Origin: Spirochaetia bacterium
Lineage (GTDB): Bacteria; Spirochaetota; Spirochaetia; PWKH01
DNA: 13,631 nt
Reading direction: 5' to 3'
Assembly (NCBI GenBank): GCA_007128345.1
Contig: SKXS01000039.1
Span: 1-13,631, forward strand
The notes beneath the pieces were generated by a model. That model searched no databases. It was not told the origin of the DNA and saw only the letters and a program-made list of their open reading frames with translations. Shown in pieces: positions 6,969 through 13,631 of this stretch (position 1 is its first letter; the number at the start of each line of letters is the position of its first letter). Both the position numbers and the translations under genes were made by a program.

Positions 6969-8092
6969 AGGCGGGTAACCTCCCGGGAGGCAAGCTCCCC
7001 GACGCGGCGGCTTATATCATATACCTCCTGGAAATCTGCAGGCGCTTTACTCCAGTCCTTGGCAAGCATCCGTGAGGTAAGCTCGGCTATGCCGATGAAG
7101 GGAATGCGTCCATCGAGGAAGGCATCCACTGCGGTTTCATTGACGGCATTATAGGCGATCATGTAGGACCCTCCCCGCGCAAGCGCCTCATATGCATAGG
7201 AAAGCATGGGAAAACGTGTGCAGTCAGGCTCTTCGAAGGTGAGCTTTTTTCCTGACAGGGTGAAGGGGGTAAAGCATGCCTCCATGATATCAGGATAGCT
7301 CATGGCGTTCAGCAGGGGTATCTTCATATCCGTGTTGCTCACCTGTGCGTAGAGGGAGCCCTCTCGCGTCTCCACGAGGGAGTGCACGAGGCTCTCGGGA
7401 TGGATGAGCACCTTGATCTGGTCGGGTTTCAAGGAGAAGAACATGCCCGCTTCAATAACCTCAAGTCCCTTGTTTGCCAGGGTTGCCGAGTCGATGGTGA
7501 TCTTCGGCCCCATGGACCAGGTCGGATGCCTGAGGGCATCTGCAGGGGTGATGTGCCTGAAGGAATCTGCATCCATGCGCAGAAAGGGTCCCCCCGAGGC
7601 GGTGAGGATCACCTGCGATACAGTCCGGCGGGGACGGTGCCTGAGCAGCTGGAAGAGGGCCGAGTGTTCAGAGTCCACCGGTATGATGACCCTGCCGTGC
7701 TGTTCGGCCAGGTCAAAGATGAGCCTTCCGGCAGTCACCACGGTCTCCTTGTTCGCCAGGGCGAGGTCCTTTCCGTGGGCTAGGGAGGCGACAGAGAACG
7801 CAAGGCCGTCTGCACCGCTGATGCCGTGGACCACCATCTCCGCGTCCACCTCCTGGAGCATCCGTATCAGACCCTCATGACCTCTGTAGGGAACATCCGG
7901 GTGTTCAGCTTCAGGGGAGGTGAGGGCAAGCGAGTTCACAGAGAACTCATCCGAGAGCTGCAGCAGCTTTTCGGCGCTGTTGTGTGAGGAGAGCCCGACT
8001 ACGCTGAAGGCATCTGGGTATGCGCGCACCACATCCAGTGTGCTTGCACCAATGGAGCCCGTGCTCCCAAGGATGATTATACGCTTCTTCAT
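6965..8092 (-). CDS. dxr: 1-deoxy-D-xylulose 5-phosphate reductoisomerase
   Basis: Cytoplasmic enzyme of the MEP pathway: it rearranges and reduces DXP to 2-C-methyl-D-erythritol 4-phosphate with NADPH, the first committed step to IPP and DMAPP. Seen: NADPH loop GSTGSIG (9-15); LALANKET (110-117); metal ligands in PVDSEHSALF (Asp140, Glu142) and in NKGLEVIEA (Glu211); HPTWSMGPKITIDSATL (189-205) of the catalytic loop; and IHPESLVHSLVE further on. At 375 residues it is slightly shorter than the E. coli enzyme (398). The longest frame begins seven codons earlier, but the ATG at 8092 overlaps the cdsA stop (ATGA) and starts the protein exactly at the Rossmann strand MKKRIIILG, so it is preferred. 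Its product pathway supplies the substrate of UppS in the same cluster. Confidence 0.96.
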   Translation of the reverse strand: MKKRIIILGSTGSIGASTLDVVRAYPDAFSVVGLSSHNSAEKLLQLSDEFSVNSLALTSPEAEHPDVPYRGHEGLIRMLQEVDAEMVVHGISGADGLAFSVASLAHGKDLALANKETVVTAGRLIFDLAEQHGRVIIPVDSEHSALFQLLRHRPRRTVSQVILTASGGPFLRMDADSFRHITPADALRHPTWSMGPKITIDSATLANKGLEVIEAGMFFSLKPDQIKVLIHPESLVHSLVETREGSLYAQVSNTDMKIPLLNAMSYPDIMEACFTPFTLSGKKLTFEEPDCTRFPMLSYAYEALARGGSYMIAYNAVNETAVDAFLDGRIPFIGIAELTSRMLAKDWSKAPADFQEVYDISRRVGELASREVTRL

Positions 8093-8949
8093 GCTATTCC
8101 GTGGGTGTACCATATATATGCAATATAGTAAAAAACAGGGGCGGCGAATATGATTGAATCAATGGAATCGAGAATTCCTCCCCGTCCCGGCATGATGGAG
8201 CCGGAATCCTTCACCTGCACGGATCTCTTGAGCACCGATTCAAAGAGGTCTCCCAGGTTAGAAACAAAGGAGATGACCAGGGCAGTCAGCACCAGGAACC
8301 ACCAGGGGGCCGGAGGGAGCTGTGATGAGAAGATTGCCGTATAGGCAAAGGCAATGGCCACCGTCATGGCTCCCCCTCCGGCAAAACCCGCCAGGCTCTT
8401 GTTCGGGCTTGCCTTGACGATTCCCCGGGAGTTTCTGCCGAAGATCATGCCGAACACGTAGGCGAAGATATCGTTGCTGAATACCAGGAGGTAGAAGAGC
8501 ATGATCAGATACGATGCGCGGTCAAACCCTGCCAGGAAGACGACGTAGGGGGTCAGGAGATTCGGGTAGATGATCATGAAAAGCGTGATCATCACCCGGG
8601 TGAGGGAACCCGTGAACTCTTCACGGCTTCCCCGTATGATCTCCCAGGCGCTGACAGCAAGGACGGTGAGTATAAAGAGGGTGAATATGGGCAGGAAGCC
8701 CAGACCGTTGTAGAGCGATATGTAGGCGACAGCCGGGAAGATGAGGCATACCCAGGGAGGGATGATCATCTTCTCTCCGTACTTCGCTTCACACATATTC
8801 TTGACTTCCACACTCCCAGTGTAGCTGAAAAAGCAGATCACCAGAAAATAGATGCCGTGGTTGTACTGGGGAAAGAGAAAGATAACGGAAAGAAACAGGG
8901 GAACGCCGGTCACTGTAATGATGATGCGCTGAAACAGTTTTCTATTCAT
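8089..8949 (-). CDS. cdsA: Phosphatidate cytidylyltransferase (CDP-diacylglycerol synthase)
   Basis: Inner-membrane enzyme making CDP-diacylglycerol from CTP and phosphatidic acid, the branch point of phospholipid synthesis. 286 residues with about eight or nine hydrophobic segments. Family motifs: SNDIFAYVFGMIFGRNSRG followed by SPNKSLAGFAGG (usual form SPKKTWEG), then the C-terminal signature beginning SVLKRSVQVKDSGSIMPG (238-255). In that signature the normally conserved His of PGHGG is Arg (Arg256) and the Arg of DRxD is Ser (DSID, 261-264); the Lys-Arg, Lys-Asp and both late Asp residues are kept. The start was set at 8949, where MNRKLFQ begins a normal cytoplasmic N-terminus; the longer frame adds 36 residues that lie wholly inside uppS. 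It overlaps the uppS end by eight bases and the dxr start by four. Confidence 0.92.
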   Translation of the reverse strand: MNRKLFQRIIITVTGVPLFLSVIFLFPQYNHGIYFLVICFFSYTGSVEVKNMCEAKYGEKMIIPPWVCLIFPAVAYISLYNGLGFLPIFTLFILTVLAVSAWEIIRGSREEFTGSLTRVMITLFMIIYPNLLTPYVVFLAGFDRASYLIMLFYLLVFSNDIFAYVFGMIFGRNSRGIVKASPNKSLAGFAGGGAMTVAIAFAYTAIFSSQLPPAPWWFLVLTALVISFVSNLGDLFESVLKRSVQVKDSGSIMPGRGGILDSIDSIIFAAPVFYYIAYIWYTHGIA

Positions 8950-9658
8950 AGAGTCCGCCGAATTTTCTCCGCCTCTGCTGGAACTCCATGAGGCATTCCT
9001 CGATGATGCTCCCGTCCCAGTCGGGCCATAGGGTATCGCAGAAGCAGTACTCCGCATAGGCGCTTTGCCAGAGCATGAAGTTGCTCAGGCGCTTTTCGCC
9101 TGCGGACCGGATGATGAGCTCAGGGTCGGGGTACGCCGCGGTATCAAGACATGACTGCAGAAGCTCTGCGGTGCATGGCTCTCCGGGTTCTGCACGCTCC
9201 ATGACGCGGTTCACCGCCCGGATGATCTCATCACGGCCCCCGTAGTTGAGCGCTAAAATGACTGTGGTGCCCGAGTGCTCCTCCGTAAGCTTCTCCGCCT
9301 TCGCCAGGTGGGTCCGCACGCGTTTGGGCAGCAGGGAATCACAGCCGATATGGGCAACCCTGATATTATGCTCCCGGTAGAAGGGGTACTCCTTCACCAG
9401 ATAGGTGGAGATGAGGTTCATGAGATAGGAGACTTCCTTCTTCGGACGCCTCCAGTTCTCCGTGGAAAACGTGTAGAGCGTCACAAAGGGTACGGGTACG
9501 GACGCGAGATAGGCTACAACCCGCTTGGCAGCGGAGAGCCCCTCCAGGTGTCCTTGGGTCCGGGGAAGTCCCCGGTGTTCCGCCCACCTGCCGTTGCCGT
9601 CCATGATGATTCCGACATGCCGGGGCAGATGCGCATGGTGAGCAGTCAGGCTGTTCAC
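8942..9658 (-). CDS. uppS: Undecaprenyl diphosphate synthase (cis-prenyltransferase)
   Basis: Cytoplasmic enzyme adding eight IPP units in cis to farnesyl diphosphate, giving the C55 lipid carrier for peptidoglycan and other envelope polymers. Seen in 238 residues: IIMDGNGRWAE with catalytic Asp20 and Arg24, HRGLPRTQGH, FSTENWRRP, NYGGRDEI, and the IPP site from PDPELIIRSAGEKRLSNF with Arg184, Arg190 and Ser192, then the acidic residue in SAYAEY (Glu203). The common RTSGE is RSAGE here, a mild change. The start is GTG at 9658, two bases after the frr stop; an ATG overlapping it runs straight into a stop, and GGAAGTG lies upstream. Its substrate comes from the MEP pathway served by dxr two genes on. 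Confidence 0.95.
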   Translation of the reverse strand: MNSLTAHHAHLPRHVGIIMDGNGRWAEHRGLPRTQGHLEGLSAAKRVVAYLASVPVPFVTLYTFSTENWRRPKKEVSYLMNLISTYLVKEYPFYREHNIRVAHIGCDSLLPKRVRTHLAKAEKLTEEHSGTTVILALNYGGRDEIIRAVNRVMERAEPGEPCTAELLQSCLDTAAYPDPELIIRSAGEKRLSNFMLWQSAYAEYCFCDTLWPDWDGSIIEECLMEFQQRRRKFGGLYE

Positions 9659-9660
9659 AT

Positions 9661-10215
9661 CTACACTTCCAGGATTTCCTGCTCCTTGGCTTCAAGGATG
9701 GCGTCGATCTTCTTGACGTAGGTGTCGGTGAGTTCCTGTATCTTCACCGTATCAAGCTGGAGCTCGTCCTCGCTGATCTCCTTGGCCTTCTCAAGCTTCT
9801 TGAGATCGTCATTTGCCTCGCGGCGCACGTTGCGCAGTGCCACCTTGGACTGTTCTCCCTGGTGCTTGGCCATCTTCACCAGCTCCTTCCTCCGCTCCTC
9901 GGTGAGGGGCGGTATGCTGATGCGGATGATCCGTCCGTCATTGCTCGGGGTGAGGGAGAGTTCGGATTTATATATTGCCTTCTCGATTTCGCCCAGGAGG
10001 CTCTTGTCCCAGGGCTGGATTACCACAAGCCGGGCTTCAGGCACCGAAATACTGGCCACCTGGTCCAGAGGAGTCTCCTGACCGTAGTAGCTCACCCTGA
10101 TTTTGTCGAACAGCCCCGCTGAAGCCCTGCCGGTGCGCAGGGTATTGAAGTCCGTCTCTAACGCCTGTACGGTTTTCTTCATCTTCTCTTCCGCACGCTT
10201 CAACACATCTTTCAT
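9661..10215 (-). CDS. frr: Ribosome recycling factor
   Basis: Translation factor that, with EF-G, splits the post-termination ribosome so it can be reused. 184 residues, the standard length. Seen: N-terminal helix MKDVLKRAEEKM, the highly conserved NTLRTGRAS (41-49), VSYYGQETPLDQVA of domain II, IQPWDKSLLGEIEKAI, LTPSNDGRIIRISIPPLTEERR, and the helix-3 stretch KVALRNVRREAND. The ATG at 10215 has AGGAG five bases upstream; the longer frame adds 17 residues encoded by the intercistronic hairpin and is rejected. It follows tsf directly, with no pyrH between them, and ends two bases before the uppS start. Confidence 0.97.
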   Translation of the reverse strand: MKDVLKRAEEKMKKTVQALETDFNTLRTGRASAGLFDKIRVSYYGQETPLDQVASISVPEARLVVIQPWDKSLLGEIEKAIYKSELSLTPSNDGRIIRISIPPLTEERRKELVKMAKHQGEQSKVALRNVRREANDDLKKLEKAKEISEDELQLDTVKIQELTDTYVKKIDAILEAKEQEILEV

Positions 10216-10238
10216 ATCGGCTCCTTGGCTTGGAGTGT

Positions 10239-10268
10239 GCATGCGGCCGCATATAAACGGCCGCATGC
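10239..10268 (-). other. Intercistronic hairpin between tsf and frr
   Basis: Perfect 11-base arms (GCATGCGGCCG at 10239-10249 and CGGCCGCATGC at 10258-10268) with an eight-base AT-rich loop. It occupies most of the 62-base gap, where many bacteria carry pyrH. No U-run follows on either strand, so a factor-independent terminator is unlikely; an mRNA processing or stabilising element fits better. Confidence 0.65.
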
Positions 10269-10277
10269 GGTATCACG

Positions 10278-11123
10278 TCAGGATTCTTCCCCGACCCGGT
10301 AATAGACATAGTCAACCAGTGACAATGAGGCTCCGTGTGCTTTTCCGACGTCAGCAAGAACCTGCTCAACGCTGCGCTTGTCATCCTTGACGAAGGGCTG
10401 CTGGAGGAAGCAGATTTCAGAAAAATGCTTCTGGATCTTTCCCTTGACGATGTTGTCGATAACCTGAGGCGGCTTCCCGAGAGCTTCGGTCTGCTTCCTG
10501 AAGATATCTTCCTGCTCGTCCAGGTAGGCTGTATCAACCTGTCCCTTGTCCAGGTAGGGAGGATTGTGGAACGCGGTGTGCAGGGCAAGATCGAACGCCA
10601 GGGTCTGCACCTCTTCAAGGGAGAATACCTCAGGCTTGTCGCTGGAGATCTTCACCAGGACCCCGATGGACCCTTCCCCGTGGATATACTGGGAGACATA
10701 CTCGTTTTCAGCGATGTCCATGGCAGTAAAGCGCTTGAGTCCCATGTTCTCCTTGATCCGAGCGGTAATATCGCTCACCTGATCGGCTAGCGCCGGTTCG
10801 TTCACGTCCGTAAATCCGTGGGTCAGCACGTCGTCCAGGAGCTTCCCTGAAAGCTCCACGAAATCCTTATTCCTGGAGACGAAGTCTGTCTCGCAGAAAA
10901 GCTCTAAGATGCCCGCCTTGGTTCCAGCAACCTTGGTGGTGATCCTGCCGTTCTCTGTGGCCTTGTGGCTGCGCTTCGCCGCTGCCGCCAGGCCGAGCTC
11001 CTTGAGCTTCTTCTCCGCCTGCTTGAAGTCTCCTCCGCATTCAATGAGGGACTTCTTGCAGTCCATCATGCCCGCTCCGGTAATATCCCGCAGCTTCTTT
11101 ACATCTGATGCCTGTATGTTCAC
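10278..11123 (-). CDS. tsf: Translation elongation factor Ts
   Basis: Guanine nucleotide exchange factor that regenerates EF-Tu-GTP in the cytoplasm. 281 residues, normal length. Seen: N-terminal UBA-like domain with family signature LRDITGAGMMDCKKSL (11-26), then the EF-Tu contact core ELFCETDFVSRN (74-85) with the Thr-Asp-Phe triad at 79-81 that disturbs the Mg site of EF-Tu. The late GTVDxA-type repeats of longer EF-Ts are replaced by a compact second dimerisation-like half ending RSVEQVLADVGK. The start codon is GTG, with AAGGAG six bases upstream. It lies 18 bases after rpsB, the near-universal rpsB-tsf pair, and is surely co-transcribed with it. Confidence 0.96.
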   Translation of the reverse strand: MNIQASDVKKLRDITGAGMMDCKKSLIECGGDFKQAEKKLKELGLAAAAKRSHKATENGRITTKVAGTKAGILELFCETDFVSRNKDFVELSGKLLDDVLTHGFTDVNEPALADQVSDITARIKENMGLKRFTAMDIAENEYVSQYIHGEGSIGVLVKISSDKPEVFSLEEVQTLAFDLALHTAFHNPPYLDKGQVDTAYLDEQEDIFRKQTEALGKPPQVIDNIVKGKIQKHFSEICFLQQPFVKDDKRSVEQVLADVGKAHGASLSLVDYVYYRVGEES

Positions 11124-11141
11124 GATGTGCTCCTTGCTGTC

Positions 11142-12011
11142 CTATGATTCATAGGCTGCATCTTCACCCACCAGGGTGGCTGCCTTGTCCTGTCCTTCGT
11201 ACCGCTTGACTTCCTCGGAATCCTCTTCGAAGTCCTCCTCGATCTCTTCCTTTTCCTTCGCGATGGGTGCTTCTCCCTGAACGAACTCTTCGGCTCCCTC
11301 GTCGAGGGTTTCAATGAACTCGATGCCCACCTCGTTGTCGGCGTCGATCACCGCGTTGGCGATAATCTCGGCAAAGAGGGAGATCGCCCGGATCGCGTCA
11401 TCGTTGCCCGGGATGGGGTAGTCGATATCTGTGGGATCGCAGTTGGTGTCCACAATGGCGATGATGGGGATCTTCAGCCGTTTTGCCTCGGCAATGGCGA
11501 TGCCTTCCTTCCTGGTGTCAATGACGAAGACCAGTCCGGGGAGGTCCTTCATGTCCTTGATGCCCCCGAGGTTCTTCTCAAGCCGTGCCTTCTCTCGGTT
11601 GAGCTTGGCAATCTCCTTCTTGGTGAGGCTTTCGAAGGTTCCGTCAACTTCCATCTTCTCAATCTTCTTAAGACGATGGATCGACTTCTTGATGGTTGAG
11701 AAGTTCGTCAGCATGCCGCCGAGCCACCTATGGCTGACGAAGGGCATGCCGCACCGCTGGGCCTCACGCTCAATGGCCGACTGGGACTGCTTTTTCGTCC
11801 CTACGAACAGAACCTGGCGGCCCTGCTTGATCTCTTCACGGACCGCTTCATACGCTTCCTTAATGGTGACGATGGTCTTCTGCAGGTCTATGATATGAAT
11901 CCCGTTTCGTTCGGAAAAGATGAACTTCTTCATCTTGGGATTCCACCGTTTGGTCTGATGACCAAAGTGTACGCCTGACTCGAGCAGGCTCTTCATGGTT
12001 ACTACCGACAA
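11142..12011 (-). CDS. rpsB: 30S ribosomal protein S2, TTG start
   Basis: Small-subunit protein S2, placed at the head-body junction of the 30S particle. Seen in 289 residues: LLESGVHFGHQTKRWNPKM near the N-terminus, NGIHIIDLQKT, VLFVGTKKQ, MPFVSHRWLGGMLTNF, and the late core LVFVIDTRKEG followed by IPIIAIVDTNCDP. From about residue 232 an acidic, probably disordered tail of 58 residues extends past the usual end; long acidic tails also occur in other spirochaete S2 proteins, as I recall. The start is TTG at 12011: a strong AGGAGG lies six bases upstream and the protein then begins (M)SVVTMKSLL, as family members do. The longer frame from 12164 runs back into maf. An ATG five codons in is the alternative start but is badly placed for the ribosome site. 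Confidence 0.95.
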   Translation of the reverse strand: MSVVTMKSLLESGVHFGHQTKRWNPKMKKFIFSERNGIHIIDLQKTIVTIKEAYEAVREEIKQGRQVLFVGTKKQSQSAIEREAQRCGMPFVSHRWLGGMLTNFSTIKKSIHRLKKIEKMEVDGTFESLTKKEIAKLNREKARLEKNLGGIKDMKDLPGLVFVIDTRKEGIAIAEAKRLKIPIIAIVDTNCDPTDIDYPIPGNDDAIRAISLFAEIIANAVIDADNEVGIEFIETLDEGAEEFVQGEAPIAKEKEEIEEDFEEDSEEVKRYEGQDKAATLVGEDAAYES

Positions 12012-12026
12012 GTGATTCCTCCTGAA

Positions 12027-12048
12027 GGTGCGCATGCTGTCGCGCACC
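12027..12048 (-). promoter_or_regulatory. Leader hairpin just upstream of rpsB
   Basis: Seven-base arms GGTGCGC and GCGCACC flank an eight-base loop and end a few bases before the rpsB ribosome binding site. In the 68-base spacer between maf and rpsB this is the only clear structure. It could be a target for S2 feedback control of rpsB-tsf, or simply a spacer stem. Confidence 0.45.
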
Positions 12049-12079
12049 GCCTTCTCTTTTTCTCGCCTGGGGCGGAAAT

Positions 12080-12682
12080 TCAGGAACCGAGCACGACGTG
12101 CATGTATTCCCGTATTCGTACTATGCCAAAAATCTCTTCGATTGGCAAGCCCACAATATTCCAAAAAGATCCCTCAATACCGCGGATGAACAATGAGGCC
12201 CGCTCCTGGATCCTGTAGGAACCCGCGGCGCCCATCCACTGGCCTGAGTCCAGGTATGATTCTATCTCTCCCTCGTCCAGTTCGTGGAAGGTGACCCGGC
12301 TCTGAGAACTGCCGGTGCAGGGGACCGCATCGCAAGGAAACAGAAGCGTGTAGCCGGTGATCACCCGATGGGTCCTGCCTGAGAGCAGCTCCAGCTGGCG
12401 TTTCGCATGGGCGCGGTCATCAGGCTTGCCGATGATGTGATCGTCGATGAAGACCACCGTGTCGGCTGCAATGACCAGGTGGTCAGCGGAGGCGCTCCAG
12501 GCGCTTCGGCATGCGAGGGCCTTTCGAAGCGAGAGGGATTCGGCAAGCTCCACCGGACATGCTGCGTCGCAGCTCTCGTCCACATCGGTGGGCAGCACAA
12601 TGCATACTATCCCCGACTGCTCCAGGAGCTTCGCCCGGGCGGGGGACGCGGATGCCAGAATGACCGGTCTGGAGACGTTCAT
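12080..12682 (-). CDS. maf: Maf-family nucleotide pyrophosphatase
   Basis: Cytoplasmic house-cleaning enzyme that hydrolyses nucleoside triphosphates (dTTP/UTP-type or modified nucleotides) to monophosphate and pyrophosphate. 200 residues, normal length. Seen: LASASPARAKLL (9-20; usual form LASxSPRR), TDVDES (33-37 region), ESLSLRKA, the catalytic IAADTVV (Asp74), IIGKP (83-87), SGRTHRVITGY (101-111), and the C-terminal GAAGSYRIQERASLFIRGIEG block with NIVGLP (175-180). The ATG at 12682 shares one base with the stop of the ABC-F gene (TGATG) and has GAGGAG eight bases upstream; a GTG two codons earlier is too close to that site. Sub-type within Maf cannot be fixed from reading alone. Confidence 0.92.
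   Translation of the reverse strand: MNVSRPVILASASPARAKLLEQSGIVCIVLPTDVDESCDAACPVELAESLSLRKALACRSAWSASADHLVIAADTVVFIDDHIIGKPDDRAHAKRQLELLSGRTHRVITGYTLLFPCDAVPCTGSSQSRVTFHELDEGEIESYLDSGQWMGAAGSYRIQERASLFIRGIEGSFWNIVGLPIEEIFGIVRIREYMHVVLGS
12120..12148 (-). promoter_or_regulatory. Weak candidate promoter for rpsB-tsf inside the maf end
   Basis: On the minus strand TTGCCA (12143-12148) and CATAGT (12120-12125) are 17 bases apart, five and four matches to consensus. The start would fall near 12113, about 100 bases before the rpsB start, giving a leader that contains the hairpin at 12027-12048. Highly expressed rpsB usually has its own promoter, but the match is modest. Confidence 0.25.
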
Positions 12683-13631
12683 CAGCACAGCTCCTCAAGA
12701 TGCAGACGGGTGTGCTCAATTGCATCGGTGACCTCGTGCCACGAGGAGCTGAGGCGGGAGCTCTCCTGCCTTGCCGCATCAAGCTCGTCCTTGAGGCGCT
12801 TCATCGCCTCCCCGTCGCGGTAGTGCTCAGGGAGGGTGAGCAGGTGCTGGATCTCCTCAATGCGTGATTCAGCGGCTTCCAGCTTCTCCATGATCCGATG
12901 CTCCTCCTCCTGGAGACGCTTGAGGCTGTTTCTCCTGCGTTTGCGGTCCTCATGGAGGTGCTTCTGCGTGCTGCCTGACTCAGGGGATCGTGCGGGGCGC
13001 CTGGGGGCATCATCGCTCTCATCGAGGTGGGAGATCTTCCATGCGAAGTAGTCGTAGTCTCCCTCAAAGAGCCGGGGACCTGATGGGGAGAACCAGAGAA
13101 TGCGGTCGGCCAGCTCGCGTATGAAGGCGAGGTCGTGGGAGACGAACACCATGGTGCCCGTGTAGGATGAGAGCGCCTCCAGGAGGATCTCCTTGCTCAT
13201 CATATCTAAATGGTTGGTGGGCTCATCGAGGATGAGCAGGTTCGTGGGCTGCAGGAGGAGCTTCACCAGCTGCACCCGGCTCTTTTCCCCGCCGCTGAGC
13301 ACGTCCAGGGGCTTGTAGATGTCATCCCCGTGAAAGAGGAAGGCCCCCAGGTATCCCCGCAGAGACGGGATTAGGGAGGTCTCCACGTGGGCGGCCACTT
13401 CGTCGTAGATTGACCGTGTGCCCCGCAGCTCATCCTCGAAATCCTGGCGGTAGTAGCCGATGCGCACCCCCGTTCCCGTCTTCTTTTCTCCCGTGTGCTC
13501 ATCGTCGATCCCGGCAATGATCCGCATGAGGGTCGACTTTCCCGCACCGTTCTTCCCGGTCACGGCAACAGTATCACCCCGCCTGATATCAAGTGAGAAG
13601 CTGGAGAGCACGTTGTTCTCTCCGTATGACC
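12682..13631 (-). CDS. ABC-F family ATPase, N-terminal part outside the window
   Basis: C-terminal 316 or so residues of a soluble ABC-F protein; this family has two ATPase domains, no membrane part, and acts on ribosomes (translation factors and antibiotic protection) or in Uup-like roles. Seen, in order: second nucleotide-binding domain with GKNGAGKST (about 13531-13557), the LSGGEKSRVQLVKLLL signature, LLILDEPTNHLD Walker B (the EPTNHLD form is diagnostic for ABC-F) and FVSHD; then a charged, Arg/Glu-rich C-terminal region that looks like the coiled coil of Uup-type members. The frame is open to the window edge and begins mid-domain (SYGENNVL), so it is cut, not broken. Its TGA overlaps the maf ATG, so the two are coupled. 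Confidence 0.93.
   Translation of the reverse strand, partial: SYGENNVLSSFSLDIRRGDTVAVTGKNGAGKSTLMRIIAGIDDEHTGEKKTGTGVRIGYYRQDFEDELRGTRSIYDEVAAHVETSLIPSLRGYLGAFLFHGDDIYKPLDVLSGGEKSRVQLVKLLLQPTNLLILDEPTNHLDMMSKEILLEALSSYTGTMVFVSHDLAFIRELADRILWFSPSGPRLFEGDYDYFAWKISHLDESDDAPRRPARSPESGSTQKHLHEDRKRRRNSLKRLQEEEHRIMEKLEAAESRIEEIQHLLTLPEHYRDGEAMKRLKDELDAARQESSRLSSSWHEVTDAIEHTRLHLEELC

Noticed and set aside
6069..7154. Long plus-strand open frame of 361 codons antisense to rseP and the end of dxr
   Set aside because: It lies wholly opposite two genes with intact family motifs, has no convincing ribosome site, and its composition mirrors the codon pattern of the real strand.
8950..9057. 36-codon N-terminal extension of cdsA
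   Set aside because: It lies inside uppS in another frame and encodes a low-complexity Ser-rich stretch unlike any CdsA start.
10216..10266. N-terminal extension of frr
   Set aside because: The extra codons come from the intercistronic hairpin; the ATG at 10215 has its own ribosome site and gives the standard 184 residues.
10239..10268. Hairpin between tsf and frr as a rho-independent terminator
   Set aside because: No T-run follows on either strand and the genes downstream belong to the same conserved cluster.
12012..12164. N-terminal extension of rpsB by 51 codons
   Set aside because: It overlaps the end of maf, and the family N-terminus plus AGGAGG point to the TTG at 12011.

Overview
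The window looks like a spirochaete chromosome, most likely Spirochaetaceae (a Spirochaeta/Treponema relative). Three things suggest this. The gene order rpsB-tsf-frr-uppS-cdsA-dxr-rseP has no pyrH between tsf and frr, which as I recall matches the Treponema pallidum arrangement. Ribosomal protein S2 carries a long acidic tail. The secreted binding protein has a signal peptide ending in an AGS-type junction, common in spirochaete exported proteins. All thirteen genes lie on the minus strand, so transcription runs from high to low coordinates.

Region 1 (13631 down to 5595) is a tightly packed housekeeping cluster: the C-terminal part of an ABC-F ATPase, a Maf nucleotide pyrophosphatase, rpsB (S2), tsf (EF-Ts), frr (ribosome recycling factor), uppS, cdsA, dxr and an RseP-type site-2 protease. 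From uppS to rseP the genes overlap by 4-8 bases or are separated by 2 bases, so translational coupling is likely. Functionally the cluster joins translation (S2, EF-Ts, RRF) to envelope building: Dxr feeds the MEP isoprenoid pathway, UppS makes the C55 lipid carrier, CdsA makes CDP-diacylglycerol, and RseP does intramembrane proteolysis. Hairpins sit upstream of rpsB and between tsf and frr.

Region 2 (5594-4003) is AT-richer. It holds one gene for a von Willebrand factor A lipoprotein with an intact MIDAS metal site, preceded by a possible promoter and a pair of 10-base direct repeats spaced exactly 22 bp apart. Its role is unknown.

Region 3 (4002-1) is an ABC importer operon of the ferric-iron/thiamine type: binding protein, fused two-domain permease, and ATPase (cut by the window start). 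It is driven by a near-consensus sigma-70 promoter (TTGACA, 17 bp, TACAAT) flanked by two perfect palindromes that look like operators. A strong inverted repeat lies inside the first codons of the permease gene and a smaller hairpin spans the stop codon of the binding-protein gene; both could lower permease output relative to binding protein.

I saw no CRISPR array, tRNA, rRNA, IS element or phage gene. No clearly new multi-gene system is visible. The points most worth a second look are the transporter's control region and the vWA lipoprotein.
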